Origin: Rebecca billardiae RCC1528
Taxonomy: Eukaryota; Haptophyta
Direction: 5' to 3'
DNA length: 64,000 bases
Assembly: GCA_965240325.2 (NCBI GenBank)
Contig: OZ251231.1
Span: 1,364,001 to 1,428,000 of the forward strand
Shown: positions 10,970-20,412 of the stretch, piece after piece
How positions within the stretch are numbered: position 1 is the first letter of the stretch
Layout of the letters: each line of letters opens with the position of its first letter
Position numbers and translations under genes: made by a program
The notes under the pieces: model-generated
Told to the model about the DNA's origin: nothing
Seen by the model: only the letters and a program-made list of their open reading frames with translations
Databases searched by the model: none

Positions 10970-11913
10970 ATGGGGCTCGTCATGTCCCGCTTGTACGACC
11001 GCCTGTTCATTCGCGACACGCGCATCCTGATGCTCGGTCTCGACGGCGCGGGGAAGACGACCCTGCTCTACAAGCTCAAGCTCGACGAGCTCTGCACGAC
11101 CATCCCGACCATCGGCTTCAACGTGGAGGAGGTCGCCTACCGCAACCTGAAGATGAGCGTGTGGGATGTGGGCGGGCAGGACCGCATCCGAGCGCTCTGT
11201 GCGCGCGTGCGTAGCGCTGTGCGCACTGGCAGCGCGCGAAGTAGCCGAATGTCGCGTGCTCACCGGTGCGTTGCCCGGCGCCGTCCCACCGTGCACAACG
11301 CGCGCAGGGCGGCACTACTACCGGGGCACCGACTGCCTGGTGCGCGCACGTACGCGATGCTGGCGAACACATACGCCTCGATCGCGCCTGTTGCCAACTG
11401 CCACCCATTCTCACGTGCCCCTGCGCCCACGCGCCCGCGCGTGCCCACTGCGCGCTGCCACGTCGCGCAGATCTTTGTGGTCGACGCAAACGACCGAGAT
11501 CGGCTGGCGGAGGCTGGCTCCGAGCTGCAGGGCGTGCTTGCGGACGAGACCATGGTCAACCCGCTTGTGCTCGTCTATGCCAACAAGTGCGCGCCGCACA
11601 GCCCTACACGCTGCGAGTGCGCTGGCTGAGGGCTGCCGATGCCTCGACTCATGTCTGCGCCAATGGTTCGCGTGGAACCCTCCTCCCACCGCCCGCCGCC
11701 GCGCCTGCTGCCCCGCCCATCTGCATCAGGATGGATCTGCCCAACGCGCTCTCGGCCTCGGCCATCGCAGAGGGCCTCAAGCTGCACTCGCTGAAGCACA
11801 CGTGGTACATCCAGCCCGCGAGCGCCGTGCGCGGTGAGGGCATCTTCGAGGGCCTCGAGTGGGTGAGCACACAGATCCGCAAACGTCCCAGCCAGCCTGC
11901 TCAGGCAGCCTGA
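10970..11913 (+). CDS. ARF/ARL-family small GTPase (four exons)
   Basis: A GTP-binding switch of membrane traffic. Exons are 10970-11198, 11308-11339, 11471-11586 and 11730-11913; the join is in frame (phases 1, 0, 2) and gives 186 residues, close to the ~181 of ARF1. All three introns begin GTGCG. Gly2 (MGLVMSRL) fits N-myristoylation. Nucleotide-binding motifs are GLDGAGKTT (P-loop), PTIGFNVE (switch 1), WDVGGQD (switch 2) and NKMDLPNA, where Met replaces the usual Gln of NKQD; the last loop reads PAS rather than CAT. The Trp of the LWRHYY stretch is split by intron 1. The pattern is closest to ARF1/ARF-like proteins acting at Golgi or endosomal membranes; which subfamily cannot be settled by eye. 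Confidence 0.95.
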
Positions 11914-12769
11914 GCCGGGACCGTGGTCGGTACGGTGTTGTGCTCCGCCTGCCCGCCTCCTCAGGCCTGCTCAGGCAGAGCAACCCTGGCGGGATGCGAC
12001 GGCAATCGATACTCGTCTTTGCAGTCTCGGCAGTAGCAGCCATCATCCGCCAATTCACTCTTGACTCTTCAGGCACGAGTGTCGACTGTGTCCAGTGGTC
12101 ATCAGCTGACAGGGACACAGCCTGACACTGACACACTGATGTCACCCGTGATGTGCGGTTCGGCCGGTCGATCACACTCGTCACAGCCGCCGATGAAGAA
12201 AACAAGATCGCCGGCTGAGACTGGACTACATAGCTTGCTGATGACATCTACTGCACGTCGGCGACATCGTCACTCACTCACTGCTGCTGTAATCTGTACA
12301 GTTTACTATGTTTTAACGTGCACACTTGGTTAAGGCGTGATTGACGCCATCCAACACTGCACAAAGACACCGCCACAAAACAGACCGGCGCAGGCACAGT
12401 ATGACTACCTGCCCGTGCGGATGCATGTGCACAGCATGGTCGTCCTGCCAGACGAAGTAGCCCGCTCAGAAAGACCTACCTATATACTATGATGTACTAC
12501 GACTACGACTACAGCATGCTTACTATTGTCCGACCCAGTTACTTATTTTTTATACGTCGGAGAGTCGGAGACGTCGGATTAATGCCGGTTGGCCACGCCA
12601 TTAAAACAGCCAGCCCGGCGTGAGCCCGATTACGAAGCTTATGATGCCAGCGGCAGCCAAGAGCTTGCCGGATGTCCACAAGCGCGCTGCGACCGGCCCA
12701 CCGCCCCGAACAGGGCAACGAACCTGCGGTGGATCGTGTTCCAGAAGGAGCTGCAGATTATTATAGCCA
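11914..12769. other. Intergenic, no gene seen
   Basis: Spacer between the ARF gene and the convergent dienelactone hydrolase gene. It contains repeat family B copy 2 (12297-12396) and no supported gene. Confidence 0.6.
12297..12396 (+). repeat. Dispersed repeat family B, copy 2 (partial)
   Basis: Matches 10192 onward (TACAGTTTACTATGTTTTAA... GGTTAAGGCGTGATTGACGCC ... CACAAAGACACCGCCACAAA) and stops at CCGGCGCAGGCA. The 3' third of copy 1 is missing. Confidence 0.8.
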
Positions 12770-13498
12770 TTAGGTGGCGAGGTTCTTGCTGAAGAACTCG
12801 AACATGTCCTTCCACGCCCTCGCCGCCATCTCCTCGTTGTACGGCGGGAAGCCTGGGCCCATCTGGGCCATGCGCGCATCGAATGACTCGAAAGGCGCTG
12901 GGTCCTTGTTCAAGAATGCGTGCCCAACGTCGGAGTAGACGTTGAGATCGACGTTCTTGTTCCCGGCCTCTTCAAGCGCGGCGCACAGCTTGCGGCCAGT
13001 GTCCTGGTCAGAGAAGCCCTTGCCCTCATCCTTCTCGCCAAGGAAGAGGGCGACTGGCTTCTGCAGCTTGGCCGGCTCCGGAATGAGCTGCATATTGATG
13101 CCGTAGAAGGACGCCACGCATGAGATGTCCGCTGAGGCGTAGGCGCCGCCGAGGGCGAGCGCACCCCCCATGCAGTAGCCCACGACCCCGACGCACGGCG
13201 AGCCCTCAGCCTTGAGGTGCGCTGCGGCGTGGCCGATCTCAGCGACAGCGGCGGGGAAATCAAGGTTTGACATGAGGTGATGCGCCTCTTCCTTGTCCGC
13301 CCCGATCGTGCCCTTGTAGATATCCGGGATGAGAACCCGATAGCCAGCGGAGGCAATCCGCGCGCCGTGCTGCTGGATGATGGGCGTCACGCCCCACCAC
13401 TCCTGAATGACGATCACGGCCTTGGCGCCGGCTGGGCCGGCGACGAAGCCGGGGATAGACTTGTCGGGGCCGAACACGATCTTATCGTACGGGATCAT
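12770..13498 (-). CDS. Dienelactone hydrolase family protein
   Basis: A single-exon, 242-residue alpha/beta hydrolase of the dienelactone hydrolase family (type enzyme carboxymethylenebutenolidase, EC 3.1.1.45). The active-site elements are all visible: Glu33 in QEWWG, nucleophile Cys109 in GYCMGG, Asp157 in GEKDEG and His193 in VGHAF. The start ATG at 13498 and the length are normal for the family. In algae such proteins are cytosolic and of unknown natural substrate. It is head-to-head with the gene at 13704, with 205 bp between start codons, so the two may share a promoter. Confidence 0.95.
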   Translation of the reverse strand: MIPYDKIVFGPDKSIPGFVAGPAGAKAVIVIQEWWGVTPIIQQHGARIASAGYRVLIPDIYKGTIGADKEEAHHLMSNLDFPAAVAEIGHAAAHLKAEGSPCVGVVGYCMGGALALGGAYASADISCVASFYGINMQLIPEPAKLQKPVALFLGEKDEGKGFSDQDTGRKLCAALEEAGNKNVDLNVYSDVGHAFLNKDPAPFESFDARMAQMGPGFPPYNEEMAARAWKDMFEFFSKNLAT

Positions 13499-13703
13499 CG
13501 CTGCTGGGTGCGTCCTCTCCGCGTCCAGCCGCCGCCCCGCGACGGACTCTCGTCGTCCGATCGGGAAACTTGGCTCACCGAGCGATGAAGTCCGGTAGCC
13601 GAGCGGTCCACGCCCGACCGGACAGGCCGGACGTGGACGCTTTTGGCCTCCCCCCCAAATTTGCGGCGGCCGTCACGCGAACGACGAGAAACGGACTCAC
13701 AGA

Positions 13704-14661
13704 ATGCACAGCAACGTGACGATGTGGCTTCCTGCGGCGACGACGCTCGTATTCGTCTGCACATACTTCGCGTGTGCCTCCATGGCAGTGGCGAGTGGCG
13801 CGTATATTGGCGGCATGGTGAGCGCGCGCTGAGTGCGCGCCGGCTAGGTCGCCCCGGGCGCAGCATAGCGCTCCGTCGCCAACCCTCGCCCTGCGTGCGC
13901 CCTGTGTGTGCGCGCTGCATCTGCGCGCACAGGCGTGGCCCTACATCAGTGACACGGGTCGCGAGGGCCCTCGCTACTACCTCTTCGCGATCGGCCTGTC
14001 GCTCACGGCGATTGGCGTGTCTTATTCGAACTGGGTGTTCTGGCGCAGCACTTTTTCCAGCCCTGCCAAGGCTTGCTGCGCCACGGCGGACGTGTCTCTC
14101 GCGGCGGTGGTGCTCGTGGGCACGAGTGCCCCGTTCCTTATCCTGCTGGCGGTGATGTCCACCATCGAGCACCCGAGCGTGCACGACATCTCGGCGTACA
14201 TCTTCTTTGTGCTGCAGACTGTCGCCATCATCGTGCAGACGGTCGCACTGGCGCGCAGGCAATGGTCGACGCCGCGCAAGCGGAAGGCGCAGATCTTCCG
14301 GAACGTGGTCGCCTTCTGCTATTGCGTGCTCTTCCTCATCTATCTGCCCATCGGGCTCGCCATCAACTGCCCGTGGGCGCGGCTGAGCATGCGTGAATGT
14401 ATTTACGTCCAGCGCCTTGGCGAGGCGTACTGCCGCAACCTGCAGCTCGACTCGGACCCGAACCTGACCAAGCTGTGGGACTACTCCGGCTGCCCGGGCA
14501 CGAACAACATGCGCTCGGTCTCGCAGACGCTCTGCGTGATGTGCCTCGTCCTCTTCTACGGCTCGTTCACCATCAATCTCTCGGAGCCCGAAACGCCCTC
14601 GACGCTGGACGCTGGCGGTGAGCAGGGTGGTGAGGGTCGCAAGGATGGCCGCGGTCTCTAA
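13704..14661 (+). CDS. Frag1/DRAM/Sfk1-family membrane protein (two exons)
   Basis: Exons 13704-13817 and 13933-14661 join in frame and give 280 residues; the intron starts GTGAGC and ends CAG. Five to six hydrophobic segments are visible: near the N-terminus (LPAATTLVFVCTYFACA), residues ~58-75, ~95-115, ~125-150, ~170-190 and ~245-260. The signature PYISDTG right after the splice junction is typical of the Frag1/DRAM/Sfk1 family, which sits in Golgi, lysosomal or plasma membranes and in other organisms acts in GPI-anchor remodelling, autophagy or lipid homeostasis. The C-terminal tail is hydrophilic and Gly-rich. Which of these roles applies here is unknown. Confidence 0.85.
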
Positions 14662-15011
14662 TCATGCTGCATGACAAATTTCACGGTGCCGTGGGAATCA
14701 CCAGCTGAGGGCGTGACGTCTGCGACGTCCGCGACCGATTTATTATTGACAAAATAAATCTATCAGTCCGATCGCGGCGAGTGCCACTCTCCCGTTCTCC
14801 GATCACTCACGCGGCTGTCTCCGACTCCGAGTGAGTTACGGCGATCGAAAAACGAAGTATCTAGTCAGTAGACGACTAGCTAGTCGAGCTTTACCCGGAG
14901 TTATCTAGCTGACAGTACGACAGAGTTCTTATGATGCAGCTCATTGTAGTATATAAGCAGTTATAATAACGAATAATATATTATAAATAATGTGAATCAG
15001 TAATATATATA
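14662..15011. other. Intergenic, AT-richer, no gene
   Basis: 3' flank of the DRAM-like gene. It becomes AT-rich with TATA runs just before the first copy of the 15-16 kb repeat. Confidence 0.6.
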
Positions 15012-15320
15012 TGTGGGGTTATTGGTACAATAACTGATTGTCTAAGAGGACGACAAGAACGCCGGGCGCCAGCGCCGCTCATCAGCCACATCGCCCTCTA
15101 CCAGACCATCGCCTCAAAGCGCTGCTCCCGGACAAACAGTCTGTCCGGGTTTGTCGCCGCGGAGATCTGCTGTTTCCGGCGCCCCCCGGTGGCTGCTTCG
15201 CCAGGCGCGGGCGCGCGAGATGGCTGCAGCCGGGCTCGTGGCCCTGCGTCGCCGGCGGCGGCGGCTCGCACGCGGGTGGCGCGTCGCGTGCACCGACCAA
15301 CATCTTTCGGCAACTCGGCG
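15012..15320 (+). repeat. Direct repeat copy 1 of a ~305-bp module
   Basis: Begins GTGGGGTTATTGGTACAATA and runs to CCAACATCTTTCGGCAACTC. Copy 2 is at 16029-16332. The two match closely with a few small indels. The first ~40 bp are also the inner part of the inverted repeat ends of the 16013-17377 element. Confidence 0.85.
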
Positions 15321-16012
15321 GTAAGCAACGCTCCGCATCGCGCCCCCTCGCGCTTCGGGCCACCGCCTCTTCTCTCTCTGTGTGCGTGCGCACCCTGTGG
15401 CTCTTCCGCACCCGCCCCGATCGCACCGTTCCCTCTTCGCCACATGCCTCCTCCTCCGTGGGTGCGCCCCCACGCGGATCGCTGCTCCATCTCTCCCGCC
15501 CTGCCTCGGGATCGCCCCGGTGCCAACGCCAGCCGGCTCCTACACAAGGACCGCTGGCGGCACACCGCGCGCCGGGCCCCGTGCGCACCCGCGGGCCATT
15601 CACAGCATCCGCAAAGGCCGTCTAGCCTTCTCCTGCTTCCGCAGCGCCGCGCCTCGGGGCCGGCTGCCTGCTATCTCTCCTATTCGGGTTCCGTCTCACT
15701 CGCACTGCCCCACCTGCCCAGCCCCCGCTGGCCGGCCCTCGTGCGTGCGCGACTCACACGTGCCTTGCCCCCTTTCCTTCCCATCACTCAATGGGATTCT
15801 CCTCCACGCGGTGCTCCCCAACACACCATGAAACGGGATCACTCACGCACCGCGTCTCGTCGACGGCGAGCGGCATGCCCACCGCATCTGCTGCCGCTCG
15901 CCAAGGCATGAGGACACGTAAATCCCACTGAGTAGGAACACACGCAGCCGCCTCGGCATCGACATGCCAGGCGGCGTGCCCACCTTCGGCCAGCAGTTGG
16001 CGTCGGCGTTCA
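15321..16012. other. Repeat-mosaic spacer, no gene
   Basis: Pro/Ser/Arg-rich open frames without domain content. The segment 15836-15928 (GATCACTCACGCACCGCGTC onward) recurs almost exactly at 16561-16650. Confidence 0.6.
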
Positions 16013-17377
16013 CGAGGACGGCTAGACGTGGGGTTATTGGTACAATAACTGATTGTCTAAGAGGACGACAAGAACGCCGGGCGCCAGCGCCGCTCATCAG
16101 CCACATCGCCCTCTACCAGACCATCGCCTCAAAGGGCGCTGCTCCCGGACAAACAGTCTGTCCGGGTTGTTCTGCCGCCCAGGAGATCGATTTCCGGCGC
16201 CGGCCTCTGCCGCCTGCTTCGCCAGGCGCGGCGTGCGAGATGGCTCCAGCCAAGCTCGTCCTGCGTCGCCGGCGGCGGCGGCTCGCACGCGGGTGGCGCG
16301 TCGCGTGCACCGACCAACATCTTTCGGCAACCCGCCCACCCAGGGCCCGTTGGTCTGGTGCTCGGGCGGCGGGATCACAACACCCGCCGTCCGACCGCCC
16401 GGTCTTGCGGCGCTGCACTTAGGGCTCATGTGACCCCCTGCCTCCCAACACGATTGGGTTTTTCAGGTTAGGTCCCCAGCAGTGCTGCTCCCGGGCGGTC
16501 AGGTGGAGGTTCAGTCGACGAGTCCGCAGGCGCTCAGCCTTCCGTCAGCGGACGTCCGCGCGGGATCACTCACGCACCGCGTCTCGTCGACGGCGAGCGG
16601 CATGCCCACCGCATCTGCTGCCGCTCGCCAAGGCATGAGGACACGTAAATGGGATTTTTGTTCCTCGAAACAAAGTGCGAGCGGCAGCCAGCGCTCGGGC
16701 CGAGCGCGCGGCAGGACTGGCCGCTCGACGCCGACAGACGCGCGGTGTGAGATGGATCCCGCGCGCCGGCCCGCAGAGTGAGAGCGAGCAGCATGCCAAA
16801 CCGAGGAACAGATCGATGGCGGAGGGCGCACCGCGCCGACGCAGCGGCAAAAAACGCCAGGCAACATCAAGCTGCCAACAGCAGGGGTGGGCGGGCGGGG
16901 CAGCTTGGACGACGCAGCTCGAGAGCCGCCAAGCCGCACGACAGCGAGGCACCGGAAGGACATCGTGCATAGGGCGCCTCGAAGCTGCGGGCCGCCGGAA
17001 ACGGCTGCGAAGGGCGCTCGCTGCGAGTGAGCAGGAGGCATGCAGCAGCGACGGTAACGGTTGGCTCGGCGCCTGATGGAAAACCCAGTTCACGAATTGG
17101 CCGCCCTGACCGCCATGCCAACCTTGCCTAGTGAGCTTATGGCCCAGGAGCAGCGCAGAGAGTAGGTCGTTCTAGGCCGTCGTGCGTGCACACAGAGCAC
17201 GGGCTCGAAAGTCCCTCGTGGCACGAGAAGAGGGTGGCCAAGATGGCAGCCGGACTTGAGCTCGGCCGCCTGGCTCAGGCTGAATGGCAGGCAGGTGTTG
17301 ATACGGCGCATTGCGCTCCCACCGTCCTCTTAGACAATCAGTTATTGTGCCAATAACCCCACGTCTAGCCGTCCTCG
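16013..17377. mobile_element. Candidate non-autonomous element with 55-bp terminal inverted repeats
   Basis: The left end 16013-16067 (CGAGGACGGCTAGACGTGGG onward) is the near-perfect reverse complement of the right end 17323-17377; only one base (T/C in TTATTGG.ACAATAA) was seen to differ. The 1,365-bp interior has no transposase frame and includes modules found elsewhere nearby: copy 2 of the 305-bp repeat, 16561-16650 (also at 15836-15928) and 16651-16762 (also at 17473-17583). No clear target-site duplication could be assigned. Confidence 0.65.
16029..16332 (+). repeat. Direct repeat copy 2 of the ~305-bp module
   Basis: Close match to 15012-15320. It lies just inside the left inverted repeat of the candidate element. 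Confidence 0.85.
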
Positions 17378-18029
17378 AAGCGCCTGCGCCATCCAGATGC
17401 AGTGAGGAGGCGAGGCACACGCCGGGCAGGGCGGAGCCACGCTGCGAGAGACCAGACTTTATACATATTGTATGGGATTTTTGTTCCTCGAAACAAAGTG
17501 CGAGCGGCAGCCAGCGCTCGGGCCGAGCGCGCGGCAGGACTGGCCGCTCGACGCCGACAGACGCGCGGTGTGAGATGGATCCCATTTGTGGTTGTACTGG
17601 TGGGTGGTCCGCACGTCGGGGTTGAAGAGGAAATCCCATACAGAAAGGTGGACGAAGTAGTGGGGAAGGCAACCAGGCGATAGGACGAGACCGGTAGTGG
17701 ATGCGGCCCACGCGCCCAGGATCGGACCCAGCCAAAGCCAAGGACGGCAGAGGCAGTTGTGCACGACGGCGACATAATGCCCAGAGCCACGAGTGCCAGC
17801 GGAGCGGGCGGGCGAGCCGGTAAATCAAACGCACGGAGCCGCGAGCGACTAGACGGCGGAGCGAGACCAAAGATGCCGCCATCGCGGGCCGTCGGCGTTT
17901 AGGAACCACCAAGCGCTCGTAGAGGCAGCTCGATGCGGGCGCCGGGGGAGGGGCGGGGAGTAGGGTGGAGGCGAGGCCACGCGAGAGCAGGGGGCGACGC
18001 GAGCGCGTGAAAGCAGCGCACGCATGCCG
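17378..18029. other. Repeat-mosaic spacer, no gene
   Basis: Contains the second copy (17473-17583) of the module seen at 16651-16762, which starts GGGATTTTTGTTCCTCGAAA. The rest shows no supported gene. Confidence 0.6.
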
Positions 18030-18810
18030 CTGGCTAGCGACCCCAGGGCCGCGCACGCCGACCCGCTGGCCGGAGGGGGCCGAAGGCAGCAAGCACGCGC
18101 GACCCGTGGGCGGCACGCGCCCACCGCGGGCCGGAGGGGGGGCCAAGGACAGCCGGCACGTGCGACCCGAGGGCCGCGCGTGCCGACCGCGGACCGGAGG
18201 GGGGGGCAAGGACAGCCGGCACGCGCGACCCGAGGGCCGCGCGTGCCGACCGCGGGCCGGGGCCAAGGACAGCCGGCACGCGCGACCCGAGGGCCGCGCG
18301 TGCCGACCGCGGGCCGGAGGGGGGGCCAAGTACAGCCGGCGCGCGCGACCCGAGGGCCGCGCGTGCCGGCCGCGGGCCGGGGCCAAGGACAGCCGGCACG
18401 CGCGACCCGAGGGCCGCGCGCGCCGACCGCGGGCCGGGGCCAAGGGACGGCCGGCACGCGCGACCCGAGGGCCGCGCGCGCCGACCGCGGGCCGGAGGGA
18501 GGCCAAGGGACGGCCGGCACGTGCGACCCGAGGGCCGCGCGCGCCGACCGCGGGCCGGGGCCAAGGGACGGCCGGCACGCGCGACCCGAGGGCCGCGCGC
18601 GCCGACCGCGGGCCGGAGGGTGGCCAAGGGACGGCCGGCACGCGCGACCCGAGGGCCGCGCGCGCCGACCGCGGGCCGGAGGGTGGCCAAGGGACGGCCG
18701 GCACGCGCGACCCGAGGGCCGCGCGCGCCGACCGCGGGCCGGGGCCAAGGGACGGCCGGCACGCGCGACCCGAGGGCCGCGCGCGCCGACCGCGGGCCGG
18801 AGGTCGAGCC
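18030..18810. repeat. GC-rich minisatellite, ~57-66-bp units
   Basis: About a dozen tandem units built on GACCCGAGGGCCGCGCG, GCCGACCGCGGGCCGG and GGCCAAGGGACGGCCGGCAC; length varies through an optional AGGG(T/G)G insert. Because the unit is GC-rich and stop-free, long frames open on both strands, but the translations are Arg/Ala/Pro repeats without domain content. Confidence 0.9.
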
Positions 18811-19170
18811 GCGCGGGCGTGAGCACGCCCCTGAGCGGGCGGGCAGCGGCGAGCGGCGGCGAGCGGAGAGCGTGCAGCGAGCACGAGGGCGCCGAGTGCG
18901 AGCGGCGCAGCCACCGTGCAGCGGGGCGACGGCGGCGGAGCGAGCCGACGAGGCAGGAGCGCGCCGCGCGTTGATGAGCGCGCGAGCAGCACGCCGTTGC
19001 CAAGCGGCGCGGGCGTGTGCACGCCCCTGCGCGGGCGAGCGGCGGCGAGCGGCGGCGTGCGGAGAGCGTGCAGCGAGCACGAGCGCGCCGAGTGCGAGCG
19101 GCGCAGCCACCGTGCCGCGGGGCGACGGCGGCGGAGCGAGCCGGGAGCGCGCCGGCGCCGATGAGCGCGC
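18811..19170. repeat. Tandem duplication of ~190 bp
   Basis: The block GCGTGCAGCGAGCACGAG... GCGGCGCAGCCACCGTGC... GGCGACGGCGGCGGAGCGAG occurs at about 18868-18955 and again at about 19066-19143, flanked by the repeated GCGGGCGTG.GCACGCCCCTG. No gene is supported. Confidence 0.7.
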
Positions 19171-19315
19171 GGGCAGCTATATATATATTATAATAATGTC
19201 TGTCGTAGTAGTTTAAGTAGTTATTCGTCGGATTTCGTCGCAGTAGAACGACGAGCAGTCGTCGCGTAGTCACGTTTATTATGACGACGAGTTCACCAGC
19301 GCATCCACTTATTCA

Positions 19316-20332
19316 TCAGCCTGGCGGTTGCTCAGTGATGAAAACATTCGTCTGGGTTGCACACGCGGCTGCGCCAACAATCCCAGAGTCATCACCCACG
19401 CGCGCGATGGCAAGGCGAGGGATGCTGTCGTCGACGGACCACCACAGCCGCCGCAAGTGCGCACGCACACGCGTCACGATGGCTTCTCCTGCGTTTGACA
19501 CGCCGCCGGCGATCACGATCACGTCTGGGTCGAGGATGCGGCACATGTTGAGCAGCCCGCGGGCGAGGTCGAGCGTCACCGTGTCGACGATGTGCTCAGC
19601 GAGCGCGTCGGTCGCGGCGGCAGCCTCAAAGACATCGGCGCAGGTGGGCGCTCGGCCGAGCGTCCGCAATCGGCTCATTCGGCTGTCGTCGTGCGGATCG
19701 GATCGCTCGAGGGCCTCCATGGCGAGCGAGGCGACGGCCGTTCCGGAGCAATACGCCTCGAGGCAGCCGGCCTGGCCGCATGCGCAGGGCCGCCCACCGA
19801 CTGGGTGAATCACGTGATGCCCGCCTTCAGCGCACCCTGGGAGCGGTCGTCCGTCGATAACGACGCCTATCCCAACACCCGTGCCGATCGTCACCATCAA
19901 GAGCGTGCGTGGTGGCTGGTCGTCACGGCCTGCGCCCACCCAGGCCTCCGCAGCGGCAGCTGCGTCTGCGTCATTGGCAACGACCGCGCGCGCCCCCTTC
20001 AGCTCTTGGACATCCGCGAGCATCTCGGCGAGTGCCACGTGGCGCCACGCGGGTAGATTCGCCGCCGCGTGCACCACGCCGCCGCGCACGACGCCTGGGC
20101 AGCCCACCCCAACGGTTGCGACTTTTGCGCCCGGGCAAATGTGCTGGACCTGCCGCATGACATCGGCGCAGCATGCGCGGATCGCACTGACGACGCGCGC
20201 GGGCGTCTTCGACTCTGGCGATCCCGTCAGCTCGGACTCGGATCGGCAGAGAAGGGCCCCAGTCGATGGGTCGACCGCACCGACCTTGACTGCAGTGCCC
20301 CCCACGTCCACGCCGATCGCCACGACCGCCAT
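19316..20332 (-). CDS. ROK-family sugar kinase (glucokinase/N-acetylhexosamine kinase type)
   Basis: A single-exon, 338-residue ATP-dependent sugar kinase of the ROK family. The N-terminal phosphate-binding motif GVDVGGT is at residues 7-13; the second ATP motif is TIGTGVG. The catalytic/sugar-binding region EGGHH is followed by the ROK zinc motif C-x-C-G-x-x-G-C-L-E (CACGQAGCLEAYCSG), and a late glycine motif reads VIAGGVSNAG. The ATG at 20332 is preferred: upstream in-frame sequence lacks another ATG and runs into the divergent neighbour. The substrate (glucose, fructose, GlcNAc or ManNAc) cannot be told by eye. ROK kinases are mostly bacterial, so transfer into the algal lineage is possible. 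Start codons of this gene and the MYND gene are only 80 bp apart. Confidence 0.93.
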   Translation of the reverse strand: MAVVAIGVDVGGTAVKVGAVDPSTGALLCRSESELTGSPESKTPARVVSAIRACCADVMRQVQHICPGAKVATVGVGCPGVVRGGVVHAAANLPAWRHVALAEMLADVQELKGARAVVANDADAAAAAEAWVGAGRDDQPPRTLLMVTIGTGVGIGVVIDGRPLPGCAEGGHHVIHPVGGRPCACGQAGCLEAYCSGTAVASLAMEALERSDPHDDSRMSRLRTLGRAPTCADVFEAAAATDALAEHIVDTVTLDLARGLLNMCRILDPDVIVIAGGVSNAGEAIVTRVRAHLRRLWWSVDDSIPRLAIARVGDDSGIVGAAACATQTNVFITEQPPG

Positions 20333-20412
20333 CGCGAGGCAGGTCGTCTGGCAGCTGCAGTCCGGGCGATCCACACAAATGGGCCGGGAAAGTGCCGAGC
20401 GGGATCCCAAGG

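Noticed and set aside
17172-19273. Very long open frames on both strands across the 17-19 kb region
   Set aside because: They are translations of a GC-rich minisatellite and flanking duplications, with Arg/Ala/Pro repeats and no domain; overlapping frames on both strands cannot all be genes.
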